From assembly GCF_010500245.1 (NCBI RefSeq), contig NZ_JAAGOX010000011.1:558001-622000 (forward strand): a stretch of DNA of 64,000 nucleotides, given 5' to 3'. Positions 53,373-61,239 of the stretch are shown in pieces. The notes under the pieces were generated by a model. It ran no database searches, was not told the DNA's origin, and saw only the letters and a list, made by a program, of their open reading frames with translations. A program made the position numbers and the translations under genes. Within the stretch, counting starts at the first letter, position 1, and every line of letters begins with the position of its first letter. This stretch comes from Ruegeria sp. PrR005 (GTDB lineage Bacteria; Pseudomonadota; Alphaproteobacteria; Rhodobacterales; Rhodobacteraceae).

Positions 53373-54149
53373 ATGCGCGTGCTCACCTCTTTGGCATTCC
53401 TGGCCGCGCTGATCGTCCCTGCGTCCACCCAGGCGACCGAAGAGCAGGTCGTTCTTGGCCTCAGCCGGGACCGCGTTGCCATCACAGCCAATTTCGACGG
53501 CTCCGACATCCTGATCTTTGGCGCGATCAAGCGAGAGACACCAATCCCGGACGGTGATCCCCTTCAGGTCATCGTCTCGGTCTCCGGGCCTTCGGCCCCC
53601 GTGCTCGTACGCCGCAAGGAAAAGAAGCTTGGGATCTGGGTGAATGCCGACAGCGTTCTGGTTGATTCAGCGCCCAGCTTTTATGCCGTGGCGACCAGCA
53701 GCCCGTTTCACGAGGCCATATCCGACACCGAGGACTTGCGCCACAAGATCTCGATCAAGCGGGCAATCCGTTCGGTTGGGGCTGACATGAACATCCAGAA
53801 TGCCCAGGAATTCGCCGAAGCCGTAGTGCGTATCCGGGCGAACGAAAGGCTCTATTCCATACGGGAAAACACCGTGGCCGTGGACGAACAGACCTTGTTC
53901 CGGACCGAAATCGACATGCCCGCAAACTTGACCGAAGGCAATTATTCGGCCCGGATATTCCTGACGCGGGGCGGCAAGGTCGTGTCGACCTATCAAACCA
54001 CGATCGACGTGCAAAAGGTCGGGCTGGAACGGTTCCTGTTCAACCTGTCGCGGCAGCAGCCCATTGTCTACGGGTTGATGTCACTGGCCATCGCAATCGC
54101 GGCGGGCTGGGGCGCCTCGGCTGCCTTCCGGGCTCTACGCGGCACCTGA
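53373..54149 (+). CDS. TIGR02186-family protein, exported and membrane-anchored
   Basis: 258 residues from ATG 53373 after GGAGGACAT. A signal peptide (about 1-22), a beta-rich periplasmic region (LSRDRVAITANFDGSDILIFGA, about 25-215) and a C-terminal membrane segment (PIVYGLMSLAIAIAAGW). The family has no defined function but commonly follows TSUP genes, as here. It is probably an accessory subunit of the exporter pair. Confidence 0.88.
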   Translation: MRVLTSLAFLAALIVPASTQATEEQVVLGLSRDRVAITANFDGSDILIFGAIKRETPIPDGDPLQVIVSVSGPSAPVLVRRKEKKLGIWVNADSVLVDSAPSFYAVATSSPFHEAISDTEDLRHKISIKRAIRSVGADMNIQNAQEFAEAVVRIRANERLYSIRENTVAVDEQTLFRTEIDMPANLTEGNYSARIFLTRGGKVVSTYQTTIDVQKVGLERFLFNLSRQQPIVYGLMSLAIAIAAGWGASAAFRALRGT

Positions 54150-54160
54150 TCCCGCGGGGC

Positions 54161-54889
54161 TCACCCCCGGCCGACATATGCCATTGTCGTCGCCATCACT
54201 GTCATAAATAGAACGTTGGCATCGGCCGGCAGGCTGGCCATGTGCAGCACCGAGCGCGCGGCATCGGCAACACCCATTGTCGGATCCGGGTCGCGCCCCT
54301 GTTCCAACGCAGCCTTGTTCAGGCCCGCGACCATCTCGGTCCGAGCGTTGCCTATGTCGATCTGACCCGCCGCAACCCCATATCCCCGACCGTCCAAGGA
54401 CAGACTGCGGGTCAGCCCGGTGATGGCGTGTTTGGTCGCCGTATAGTGCACCGAGTTGGGCCGCGGCGCATGCGCGGCGATCGAACCGTTGTTGATGATC
54501 CGGCCGCCTTGAGGCTCTTGCCGCCGCATCCTGGCAAATGCCGCGCGTGCGCACAAAAACATCCCGTTCAGATTGACGTTCACCGAACGGAACCAGTCCT
54601 CCAGTGCAATCTCGTCGATGGTTCCGCCCGGCGCAAAGATCCCGGCGTTGTTGAACAGGACATCTAGTCGCCCGGCCTGCGTGCAGAACCGGTCAAACGC
54701 CGCCTCAACAGCCTCTGGATCGGTGACATCCGCGACCAGGGGAATGGCCCGCTCGTGACCATTGGCCAATGCGTCCAACAGATCGCCGCGCCGTGCCAAC
54801 ACTCCAACCGTCCACCCCTCGGCCAGGAACAATTCGGCCGTTGCCCTGCCAATGCCTGAACTGGCGCCGGTAATCAGAATGCTTTTCAC
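54161..54889 (-). CDS. SDR-family oxidoreductase
   Basis: 242 residues, classical SDR. Nucleotide site TGASSGIGRATAE, NNAG motif (LFNNAGIFAPGG), catalytic Ser (NNGSIAAH) and YTATK. The ATG overlaps the stop of the helicase gene (ATGA). Substrate unknown. Confidence 0.9.
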   Translation of the reverse strand: MKSILITGASSGIGRATAELFLAEGWTVGVLARRGDLLDALANGHERAIPLVADVTDPEAVEAAFDRFCTQAGRLDVLFNNAGIFAPGGTIDEIALEDWFRSVNVNLNGMFLCARAAFARMRRQEPQGGRIINNGSIAAHAPRPNSVHYTATKHAITGLTRSLSLDGRGYGVAAGQIDIGNARTEMVAGLNKAALEQGRDPDPTMGVADAARSVLHMASLPADANVLFMTVMATTMAYVGRG

Positions 54890-56421
54890 AGCGTGATCTC
54901 CTCTTCCAATCTCAGAACAGGCGCCTCTGCCTGTTTCAGATCATCCACTCGCAGGGGCTGTGTCGGCTTTGACAGCCGATTGCGCACCACCCAGATCAAC
55001 CGTTCCTGCGCCCGAGTGATCGCCACATAGGCAAGGCGCTTCCACAATGGCTGTCCCGCCTCAACCCGACCGGCGCGGGCAGCGGCAAAGATATCCGGGG
55101 CAAAAACCTGAACCGTATCCCATTGCGACCCTTGCGCCTTGTGTATGGTAACGGCCGCACCATGCAGAAACGTGGCCCCCATGCGGGCAGCAAAGGGGAT
55201 AAAGGGTTCTTCTTCGTCGGGTTTTTCGATTTTGACGATTGACGCCGCCGACACCTGAGGATCCTCAGCGCCCATCACATGCAGGCGCGAGAACCCCGGT
55301 TTGCGTCCCGGCCCGAGATAGATCACCTGCGCCCCCTTGATCAGCCCGCGCGCTTCAAGATCCAAGCGCTTTTTTCGGTGTTTGAGTGGCAGTTCAATCC
55401 CGTCGCAGATCAGCGGCTCGCCTTCCATCAGCTCTTGCTCGGGGGCGCCATAGACCGTTCGAAAGGCATTGATCAGACGAATGCGCGTCGCGTTGCGCCA
55501 GACCAGAACCGGACTGCGGGCCATCAGATCGACTTCGACCCTTTGTCCCCAGACAACACGCTCGTCCTGGCGGGCCTTCTCCTCGACAATATGCTCGAAG
55601 GTCTCGAAATCGACCTGCGGATCCGCCAGCGCATGGGCAAGGTCCAGGATCGGGCTATCCGCTTCCTGCCGGTGAATACGGCTCAGGTTCAGCTTTCGGG
55701 GTTCGGGCAACTGGTCAAACACCATCGAACCCGACTGGTTCACCGGCGCCAGCTGTGCCGGATCCCCAAACAGGACCAATGTCGGGAAAATCTCTTTCAG
55801 GTCCTCGAACTGCCGGTCATCCAGCATCGACGCCTCGTCGATGAACCCGATGTCCAACGGCTCATCTCGCCGCTTCCACCCGGTAATGAAGTCAGACCCC
55901 CGCAGCCCAGCGGCCGCAAGCGCGCCGGGAATCGAACTGTTGCGGGCATAAAACGCAGCCGCCCGGTCGAGCGACTCTTCACTCAGACCCTCCACCTCGG
56001 GGCGCTCGCCATTTCCGGCAAGCCATTCGGCGATCCGTTCGTAATCGGGGTCATAGACCGGGGTATAGAGAATTCGGTGAATCGTGGTTGCCGGGACCCC
56101 ACGCAGACGCAGCACGCTGGCGGCCTTGTTGGTGGGCGCCAGTATCGCTAGCGTGCGCCGGTCCTTGCTCTTGCGGCCTTCGTAGTCTCCGGACACGACC
56201 TGCACACCGGCTTGTGTCAGAGCCTTGCACAGCTCGGCCAGCAGCATCGTTTTTCCCGACCCCGCCTTGCCGATGACAGCCATCACGCCCGTTGCGCCGC
56301 CTTCCGGAGGGCGCAACAGAGAATCATCATCCAGGTCGACGCCCGCCGCTTGGAGCAGCTCGGCGATAGCGTCATATGCACTGGCCTGGTCGTCGGAATA
56401 GGTGACCGCGTTCATTGTCAT
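54886..56421 (-). CDS. ATP-dependent RecD-like DNA helicase (SF1B)
   Basis: 511 residues. Walker A VIGKAGSGKTMLLAEL, motif Ia APTNKAASVLR, Walker B FIDEASMLDD, motif III LFGDPAQLAPV and C-terminal motifs VTIHKAQGSQWD and YVAITRAQERL, all of the RecD2/Dda-like SF1B 5'-3' helicases. Shorter than full RecD2, lacking its N-terminal extension. It lies 60 bases downstream of luxI on the same strand. A role in replication restart or repair is expected. Confidence 0.92.
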   Translation of the reverse strand: MTMNAVTYSDDQASAYDAIAELLQAAGVDLDDDSLLRPPEGGATGVMAVIGKAGSGKTMLLAELCKALTQAGVQVVSGDYEGRKSKDRRTLAILAPTNKAASVLRLRGVPATTIHRILYTPVYDPDYERIAEWLAGNGERPEVEGLSEESLDRAAAFYARNSSIPGALAAAGLRGSDFITGWKRRDEPLDIGFIDEASMLDDRQFEDLKEIFPTLVLFGDPAQLAPVNQSGSMVFDQLPEPRKLNLSRIHRQEADSPILDLAHALADPQVDFETFEHIVEEKARQDERVVWGQRVEVDLMARSPVLVWRNATRIRLINAFRTVYGAPEQELMEGEPLICDGIELPLKHRKKRLDLEARGLIKGAQVIYLGPGRKPGFSRLHVMGAEDPQVSAASIVKIEKPDEEEPFIPFAARMGATFLHGAAVTIHKAQGSQWDTVQVFAPDIFAAARAGRVEAGQPLWKRLAYVAITRAQERLIWVVRNRLSKPTQPLRVDDLKQAEAPVLRLEEEITL

Positions 56422-56481
56422 GGCGCGACCCTACAGGCGAGGGACGCGCCACACCAGTACCGTCCGAAAGCAACCTCAGGA

Positions 56482-57120
56482 TTACGCCGTCCGCAGTTTC
56501 CGGCGCTGCCGATCCGTCCCGAATGCCGCATTGAACCACATGCGCGACAGCTCACGCGATACACCCGCACGCGCCGCTACACGCTCGCAATCCGCCGGAG
56601 AATAAGGCCACAAACCGACGTAGACCCGATTGCGGCCCTCGCCTTCACTCCCCAGCACCTCGGGCGAGGATCCGATCAACCGGTAGATGCGGATCATCCG
56701 GTCGTCGAACACGCCCGCAATATGGGTCAATCCGAACCCTTCCATCACCTCGCCACCACTCAGCATGATCGCGCCCGCGACGATCGAACTGGCCCGACGT
56801 GACAGACAGAACCGTGTCACCTCCCAGATCAGCGGGCTGCAAATCGGGCTGCCGCCGGTCAGGTGACCAAACACATCGTTGATCATGACCGGCCCGGTCG
56901 TGGGCAGAAACCGCATTGAGCCACCGTGACTGCCATCCGGTTCTTCCCAGATCACGTAAAGCGGGTTCAGGTCGTCGTACTGATCACGCTCTTCTCCCGC
57001 CTCGCTGACGTCGACATCCCATCCAAGGCGTGTCTTGAATTGGTCGGCGCGGTCCAAGAACATCGACCTCGCCAGTTTGGGAAATCTGTGCAACTCGTCC
57101 GCATATAAATACCGCAGCAT
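56482..57120 (-). CDS. Acyl-homoserine-lactone synthase (LuxI family)
   Basis: 212 residues. Conserved LuxI residues are present: the R-F-W of DRADQFKTRLGW, the Asp pair in DQYDD, GSMRFLPTTGP with its Arg, and WEVTRFC with Glu and Arg. It makes an N-acyl-homoserine lactone from SAM and an acyl carrier. The acyl chain length cannot be read from sequence. It lies downstream of luxR on the same strand, with 85 bases between. AAGGGGAAAA serves as ribosome site. Confidence 0.95.
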   Translation of the reverse strand: MLRYLYADELHRFPKLARSMFLDRADQFKTRLGWDVDVSEAGEERDQYDDLNPLYVIWEEPDGSHGGSMRFLPTTGPVMINDVFGHLTGGSPICSPLIWEVTRFCLSRRASSIVAGAIMLSGGEVMEGFGLTHIAGVFDDRMIRIYRLIGSSPEVLGSEGEGRNRVYVGLWPYSPADCERVAARAGVSRELSRMWFNAAFGTDRQRRKLRTA

Positions 57121-57129
57121 GTCTTTTTT

Positions 57130-57161
57130 CCCCTTGCCGTACCGATATGGAACAAAAGGGG
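57130..57161 (-). promoter_or_regulatory. Inverted repeat covering the luxI ribosome-binding site
   Basis: On the transcript CCCCUU (57161-57156) can pair with AAGGGG (57135-57130), which is the luxI Shine-Dalgarno. A competing GUACC/GGUAC pair lies inside. A GGTTAA half-site (57173-57178, TTAACC on the minus strand) lies a little upstream. Confidence 0.4.
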
Positions 57162-57205
57162 TACATAGGATTGGTTAATATCTGGTCAGCAAACCGTTCA
57201 CCCGG

Positions 57206-57925
57206 TTAAACGACGATCAACCCGCGACTCATCGCCGTTGCTATCGCGTGGGTTGTGTTCAGGGCGCCAAGTTTGAAGCGCGCGCTTTCGATGTAGACGC
57301 GCAAGGTATGCTCCGAGATCGACAGGGAATGTGCGACCTGAGCCCGGTTGTACCCCAGGGCCAACAGGGTCATCGCGTCGACCTCTCTGGGGGACAGGGT
57401 GCGCGAGAATTCAGGCTGCCGGTTGGCTTCGAATTCCAGGGCCTTGCGGTTGAAGTAATGCGCGATCAGGATCAGATCCCGTGAATAGGTCGCAGTAAAA
57501 TCGGACCAGGTCGAGTCGTCACAAGAGTTGTTGACGGTAAAAAGGGCAAACTGACCGTTCGGACCCCGGATCGGGATAGAGAACCCCTGGTTGCCGACTC
57601 CATGTTCCATCGCGTCCTTCAGAAACGCTTTGGCCGCCTTGCCGGACCAGTCCAACCGTTTCCAATCGACCGGATGAAACCTTTGGAAACAGCCAAGAAT
57701 GACCGGATCAATCCGATGGTAGTTTTGGGTTAGATAGCGATCCACCCAGGATTGCGGATAGGTTGTACACCCGTATTGATCGCCGGCACTGTCCACCCAG
57801 TGATAGACGATGTGATCGATACCAAGTGTGTCGCGCAACCGCCTGTTGGTCTGCTCCAGCCCGTCAAGCGCGCTGGCAGCGTCCAGTTCCTCCAGGATGG
57901 GTTCCAAATCGACCTTTCCGCCCAT
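57206..57925 (-). CDS. LuxR-family autoinducer-responsive regulator
   Basis: 239 residues from ATG 57925; a start at 57976 would add 17 residues without family match. The N-terminal autoinducer-binding domain has YPQSWVDRYLTQNYHRIDPV, with the usual Trp, Tyr and Asp of the ligand pocket. The C-terminal GerE helix-turn-helix is LSPREVDAMTLLALGYNRAQ to HTLRVYIESARFKLGA. It senses the lactone made by luxI. Its first 62 bases overlap the end of the small ORF upstream. Confidence 0.94.
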   Translation of the reverse strand: MGGKVDLEPILEELDAASALDGLEQTNRRLRDTLGIDHIVYHWVDSAGDQYGCTTYPQSWVDRYLTQNYHRIDPVILGCFQRFHPVDWKRLDWSGKAAKAFLKDAMEHGVGNQGFSIPIRGPNGQFALFTVNNSCDDSTWSDFTATYSRDLILIAHYFNRKALEFEANRQPEFSRTLSPREVDAMTLLALGYNRAQVAHSLSISEHTLRVYIESARFKLGALNTTHAIATAMSRGLIVV

Positions 57926-58082
57926 TTGCAAGCGCCAACGCCTCTTCGTGCTTGGACGCGATTTCGGCGGCGGCAATCAGCTTGGTGTCATCAAGCTGTT
58001 CTGCAAGCGCGTTCAGACCATTCGCAGTCGCGAAAGATTTGAGGTCCGACAGTACGTCCAGGATCCATTCATTATGTTGCAC
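57864..58082 (-). CDS. Small unrecognised ORF upstream of and overlapping luxR (72 aa)
   Basis: GTG 58082 follows GGGGAGAG at six bases. The product starts MQHNEWILDVLSDLKSFA and is acidic-amphipathic helical up to about residue 53 (LAEQLDDTKLIAAAEIASKH), then basic and Gly-rich where it overlaps luxR. I do not recognise a family with known function, although I recall similar short proteins beside roseobacter luxR genes. The ribosome site, helical composition and overlap with luxR argue for a real, co-translated gene. Confidence 0.68.
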   Translation of the reverse strand: MQHNEWILDVLSDLKSFATANGLNALAEQLDDTKLIAAAEIASKHEEALALANGRKGRFGTHPGGTGRCQRA

Positions 58083-58101
58083 CAGACTCTCCCCGAAATG
58101 A

Positions 58102-58116
58102 TTAACGAAGCGTTAA
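58102..58116 (-). promoter_or_regulatory. CtrA-type box TTAA-N7-TTAA before the luxR unit
   Basis: TTAACGAAGCGTTAA is both a perfect TTAA-N7-TTAA and a palindrome (TTAACG-AAG-CGTTAA), 20 bases before the small ORF start. A TATAGT -10 (minus strand, 58126-58121) puts it across the likely start site. A further TTAA (58143-58146) lies near the -35. CtrA binding is inferred from the consensus. Confidence 0.6.
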
Positions 58117-58230
58117 CTCAACTATAGCATGTGCTGCTTCCGTTAAGAAATTCACTGGTTTCCACTCCCCAAAAATAGCGAGGCAGGTGTTTGCAAGTCT
58201 CTGAAACCGCAAAGCTTGGGCAGAATCTGA

Positions 58231-58264
58231 AAAAACCCGCGATCCACAGACGTGATTCGCGGGC
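58231..58264 (-). terminator. Rho-independent terminator of ccr
   Basis: On the minus strand CCCGCGA and TCGCGGG form a 7-bp stem, followed by TTTTTT, 31 bases after the ccr stop. It separates ccr from the luxR unit. Confidence 0.88.
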
Positions 58265-58293
58265 CATCCTGTCGGCGTTTTCCGTGTGCGGCG

Positions 58294-59580
58294 TCAGCCG
58301 CGAGAGTCGAGGACCTCTTCCAAAGTCCGCAGGCCGGTGCGCGGCGACTGGACCAGAACCGACATGTTGCCGGGTTTGTGCTCGTTGCGCATCATCTTCA
58401 TATGCGCCTCAGGCAGATCGTTCCAGGTGAACACTTCGGACATGCACGGATCAAGCCGGCGCTCCAGCATCAGCCGGTTGGCGGCGGCCGCCTGCTTGAG
58501 ATGGGCAAAGTGCGAACCCTGCAAGCGCTTCTGGTGCATCCACATGTACCGCACATCAAAGGTACAGTTGAACCCGCTGGTCCCGGCGCAGATCACCACC
58601 ATGCCGCCCTTTTTCACCACCAGCGACGACACGGGGAAGGTCGCCTCGCCCGGGTGTTCGAAGACCATGTCGACGCTCACACCCTTGCCGGTGATATCCC
58701 AGATCGCCTTGCCGAACTTGCGCGCCTCTTTCAGCCACTCGGCATATTCCGGTGTGTTGACGGTCGGCAGCTGACCCCAGCATTTGAAGTCCTTGCGGTT
58801 GATCACGCCCTTGGCGCCCAACCCCATGACGAAATCGCGCTTGTCTTCGTCCGAGATCACGCCGATCGCATTGGCGCCTGCGGTATTGATCAACTGGATC
58901 GCATAAGAACCCAGACCGCCCGACGCGCCCCAGACCAGAACGTTCTGCCCCGGTTGCAGGTCATGCGGCGGGTGGCCAAACAGCATCCGGTAGGCGGTGG
59001 CAAGCGTCAGCGTGTAGCAGGCGCTTTCTTCCCAGGTCAGGTGCTTGGGGCGCGGCATCAGCTGCTGCGCCTGCACGCGGGTGAACTGGGCAAACGACCC
59101 GTCGGGGGTCTCATAGCCCCAGATCCGCTGGCTGGGCGAATACATCGGATCGCCGCCGTTGCATTCCTCGTCGTCGCCATCATCCTGGTTGCAGTGGATC
59201 ACGACCTCGTCGCCGACCTTCCAGCGCTTGACCTTGTCGCCCACGGCCCAGACGATGCCCGAGGCATCGGAACCGGCAATGTGATAGGGTTGCTTGTGGC
59301 CGTCAAAGGGGCTGATGGGCTTGCCCAGGGCCGCCCAGACGCCGTTATAGTTGACGCCTGCGGCCATCACCAGCACCAGAACGTCATGGCTGTCGAGCAC
59401 CGGGATATCCACGACTTCCTGCTGCATCGCGGTATTGGGTTCGCCGTGCCGTTCCTTGCGGATCGCCCAAGCATACATCTTCTTGGGCACAAACCCCAGC
59501 GGGGGGATTTCACCCATTTCATAGAGGTCTTTCTCGGGCGCCTCGTAGGACGCGATGCCGCTGTCGGTATCCAAAGCCAT
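58294..59580 (-). CDS. ccr: Crotonyl-CoA carboxylase/reductase
   Basis: 428 residues from ATG 59580 after AAAGGAGG. A medium-chain dehydrogenase with GroES-like half (GSDASGIVWAVGDKVKRW) and NADPH site VWGASGGLGSYA; the characteristic CNQDDGDDEECNGGDPM and GVNYNGVWAALGKPI are seen in Ccr. It reductively carboxylates crotonyl-CoA to ethylmalonyl-CoA, the key step of the ethylmalonyl-CoA pathway for acetate assimilation. The mutase gene ecm lies 1.7 kb away. Confidence 0.97.
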   Translation of the reverse strand: MALDTDSGIASYEAPEKDLYEMGEIPPLGFVPKKMYAWAIRKERHGEPNTAMQQEVVDIPVLDSHDVLVLVMAAGVNYNGVWAALGKPISPFDGHKQPYHIAGSDASGIVWAVGDKVKRWKVGDEVVIHCNQDDGDDEECNGGDPMYSPSQRIWGYETPDGSFAQFTRVQAQQLMPRPKHLTWEESACYTLTLATAYRMLFGHPPHDLQPGQNVLVWGASGGLGSYAIQLINTAGANAIGVISDEDKRDFVMGLGAKGVINRKDFKCWGQLPTVNTPEYAEWLKEARKFGKAIWDITGKGVSVDMVFEHPGEATFPVSSLVVKKGGMVVICAGTSGFNCTFDVRYMWMHQKRLQGSHFAHLKQAAAANRLMLERRLDPCMSEVFTWNDLPEAHMKMMRNEHKPGNMSVLVQSPRTGLRTLEEVLDSRG

Positions 59581-59688
59581 CTCGGCCTCCTTTATCAAGT
59601 CATTGCCGCAATGCAGAATCGCGGCCCTGAGGATGAAGTACTAACGAGTGCGCAACATTGCAACAGCATTCGGCATCATTTTGTAATT

Positions 59689-61089
59689 TTATGACCCAGC
59701 AATTGCAGAAAGTTCCTTCGCATATGCAGCATTTCCATCCATCAGATGCGCTATCGAGGCCGCGTAATAGGTCAACAGCTCCTGTCGCTCGGTCCCCGGC
59801 CGGAACCGTCCGTCCCGCTCCACCACGATGCGCCGGTCGACCAACAGACGCAGTCCCACTTCAATGGCATAATGGCGATCGTCACGCGGCAAGTGGATAT
59901 GAGCATTCGGAAGCCGCGCCAGGACCTGGTCAAAGGCCGAGGCCAGCGCGCTGCGGGTCATTGGCCCATTCTGTTGGATAAGCCAGGCCACCATGGGCAC
60001 AGGCAGCACCGGTACAACCGCCCCGATGCGCAGCATCAACTCCCGCGCCAAAGGCACGGTGACATCCCCTTCCCTATCCTGCCGGAATGCACTCAAGGAT
60101 AGCGGCGCTCCAAAACTCACGGCGGCGTATCCGAACCGATGGAACCGCCCCGTCAGCTTGCGCCAGAATTGTGTCAGGGACCATTTCGCAATAACCCCGA
60201 TCCGCGCCCGGAACCGGCGCTCGCCGCTGTTTGCCGCAGCGGTCAGGATCGTGTCCTCCAGCACCCGGTCGTAATTCAGCGACACCGGCACAAACACCAC
60301 GTCCGGCCCCGCGGGTTCAGCCCCGTCCAGGATATATTTCAAAAGACCCAGCTTGGGCCTGCCCAGCCCCCCGGTCAGGCTCAACCCACCCTCTGGAAAC
60401 ATCGCCTGTGTCACACCGGCCTTGGTCGCGTGACGGACATAAGTGGCCAGCACCTTGCGGTAGAGATCGCTGCGCGACCTTCGTCGAATGAAATAGGCTC
60501 CCATCGCGCGGATCAGACGGCTCAATGGCCAGACCCGGGCCCATTCCCCCACCGCGTAACTCAGCGCCGACTGGTCGGCCGCGAGATAGGTGACCAGCAC
60601 GTAATCCATGTTGCTGCGATGGTTCATCACGAAAACAACTGTCGCATTCGGGTCGATCGCTTTCAGCGCCTCGGCGTCCAGATGCCCCAGCCGCACCCGG
60701 TAAAACGAGTTCGACAGGAACCGGGCAAGACGGATCGCGAAACTGAAATAGGCAAACGCGGAAAAGCCGGGGACGATCTCGCGCGCGTACCTGCGTGCCT
60801 GTTCAAATGCGACAGCTTCGGGAATGCCCTCTTCCTGTGCATGTGTCTGAACGGCGCGGGCGACCTCGGGGTCATAGATCAGCCGCTGGATCATGTCGTG
60901 TCGCCGCGCCAGTTTGAACGGCTGAATTGGCCGCGCCAATCGCGAATTGAGTCGGGTGACCGCACGCTCCAACCGGCGACGGAAAAACCATCGCACCGAC
61001 GGGAACAGAAAGTGCGATGCAAAAGTGACCGCTGCGAACAGCACGATCAGCACAAACAGCCAAAGCGGAAGCTCAACAGTCTCGGTCAT
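59689..61089 (-). CDS. Glycerol-3-phosphate/lysophosphatidate acyltransferase-type protein
   Basis: 466 residues from ATG 61089 (MTETVELPLWLFVLIVL), with an N-terminal membrane segment. The acyltransferase motif I HRSNMD is near residue 159 (VFVMNHRSNMDYV), with FPEGGLSLTGG as motif III and VFVPVSLNYD as motif IV. The layout is PlsB-like but much shorter than E. coli PlsB. It probably acylates glycerol phosphate or a lysolipid at the inner membrane. It sits between ccr and ecm with no obvious link to that pathway. Confidence 0.85.
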   Translation of the reverse strand: MTETVELPLWLFVLIVLFAAVTFASHFLFPSVRWFFRRRLERAVTRLNSRLARPIQPFKLARRHDMIQRLIYDPEVARAVQTHAQEEGIPEAVAFEQARRYAREIVPGFSAFAYFSFAIRLARFLSNSFYRVRLGHLDAEALKAIDPNATVVFVMNHRSNMDYVLVTYLAADQSALSYAVGEWARVWPLSRLIRAMGAYFIRRRSRSDLYRKVLATYVRHATKAGVTQAMFPEGGLSLTGGLGRPKLGLLKYILDGAEPAGPDVVFVPVSLNYDRVLEDTILTAAANSGERRFRARIGVIAKWSLTQFWRKLTGRFHRFGYAAVSFGAPLSLSAFRQDREGDVTVPLARELMLRIGAVVPVLPVPMVAWLIQQNGPMTRSALASAFDQVLARLPNAHIHLPRDDRHYAIEVGLRLLVDRRIVVERDGRFRPGTERQELLTYYAASIAHLMDGNAAYAKELSAIAGS

Positions 61090-61239
61090 ATGCGCACCCT
61101 GCCACCAAACTGCTTGTCTCACAATCGCCAGACACTCCCCACTTTTGCCGCGACGCAGCGAATTGACATGTCTCAAAAATTACGATTTAGAACCTCTCAG
61201 AGTAATTTTATTGCCGCTCCAGAATCGAGGATGTCACTC

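Noticed and set aside
60139-61239. Upstream extension of the ecm frame
   Set aside because: The first 367 codons are antisense to the acyltransferase gene, lack similarity to mutases, and a normal start with ribosome site is found at 61240.
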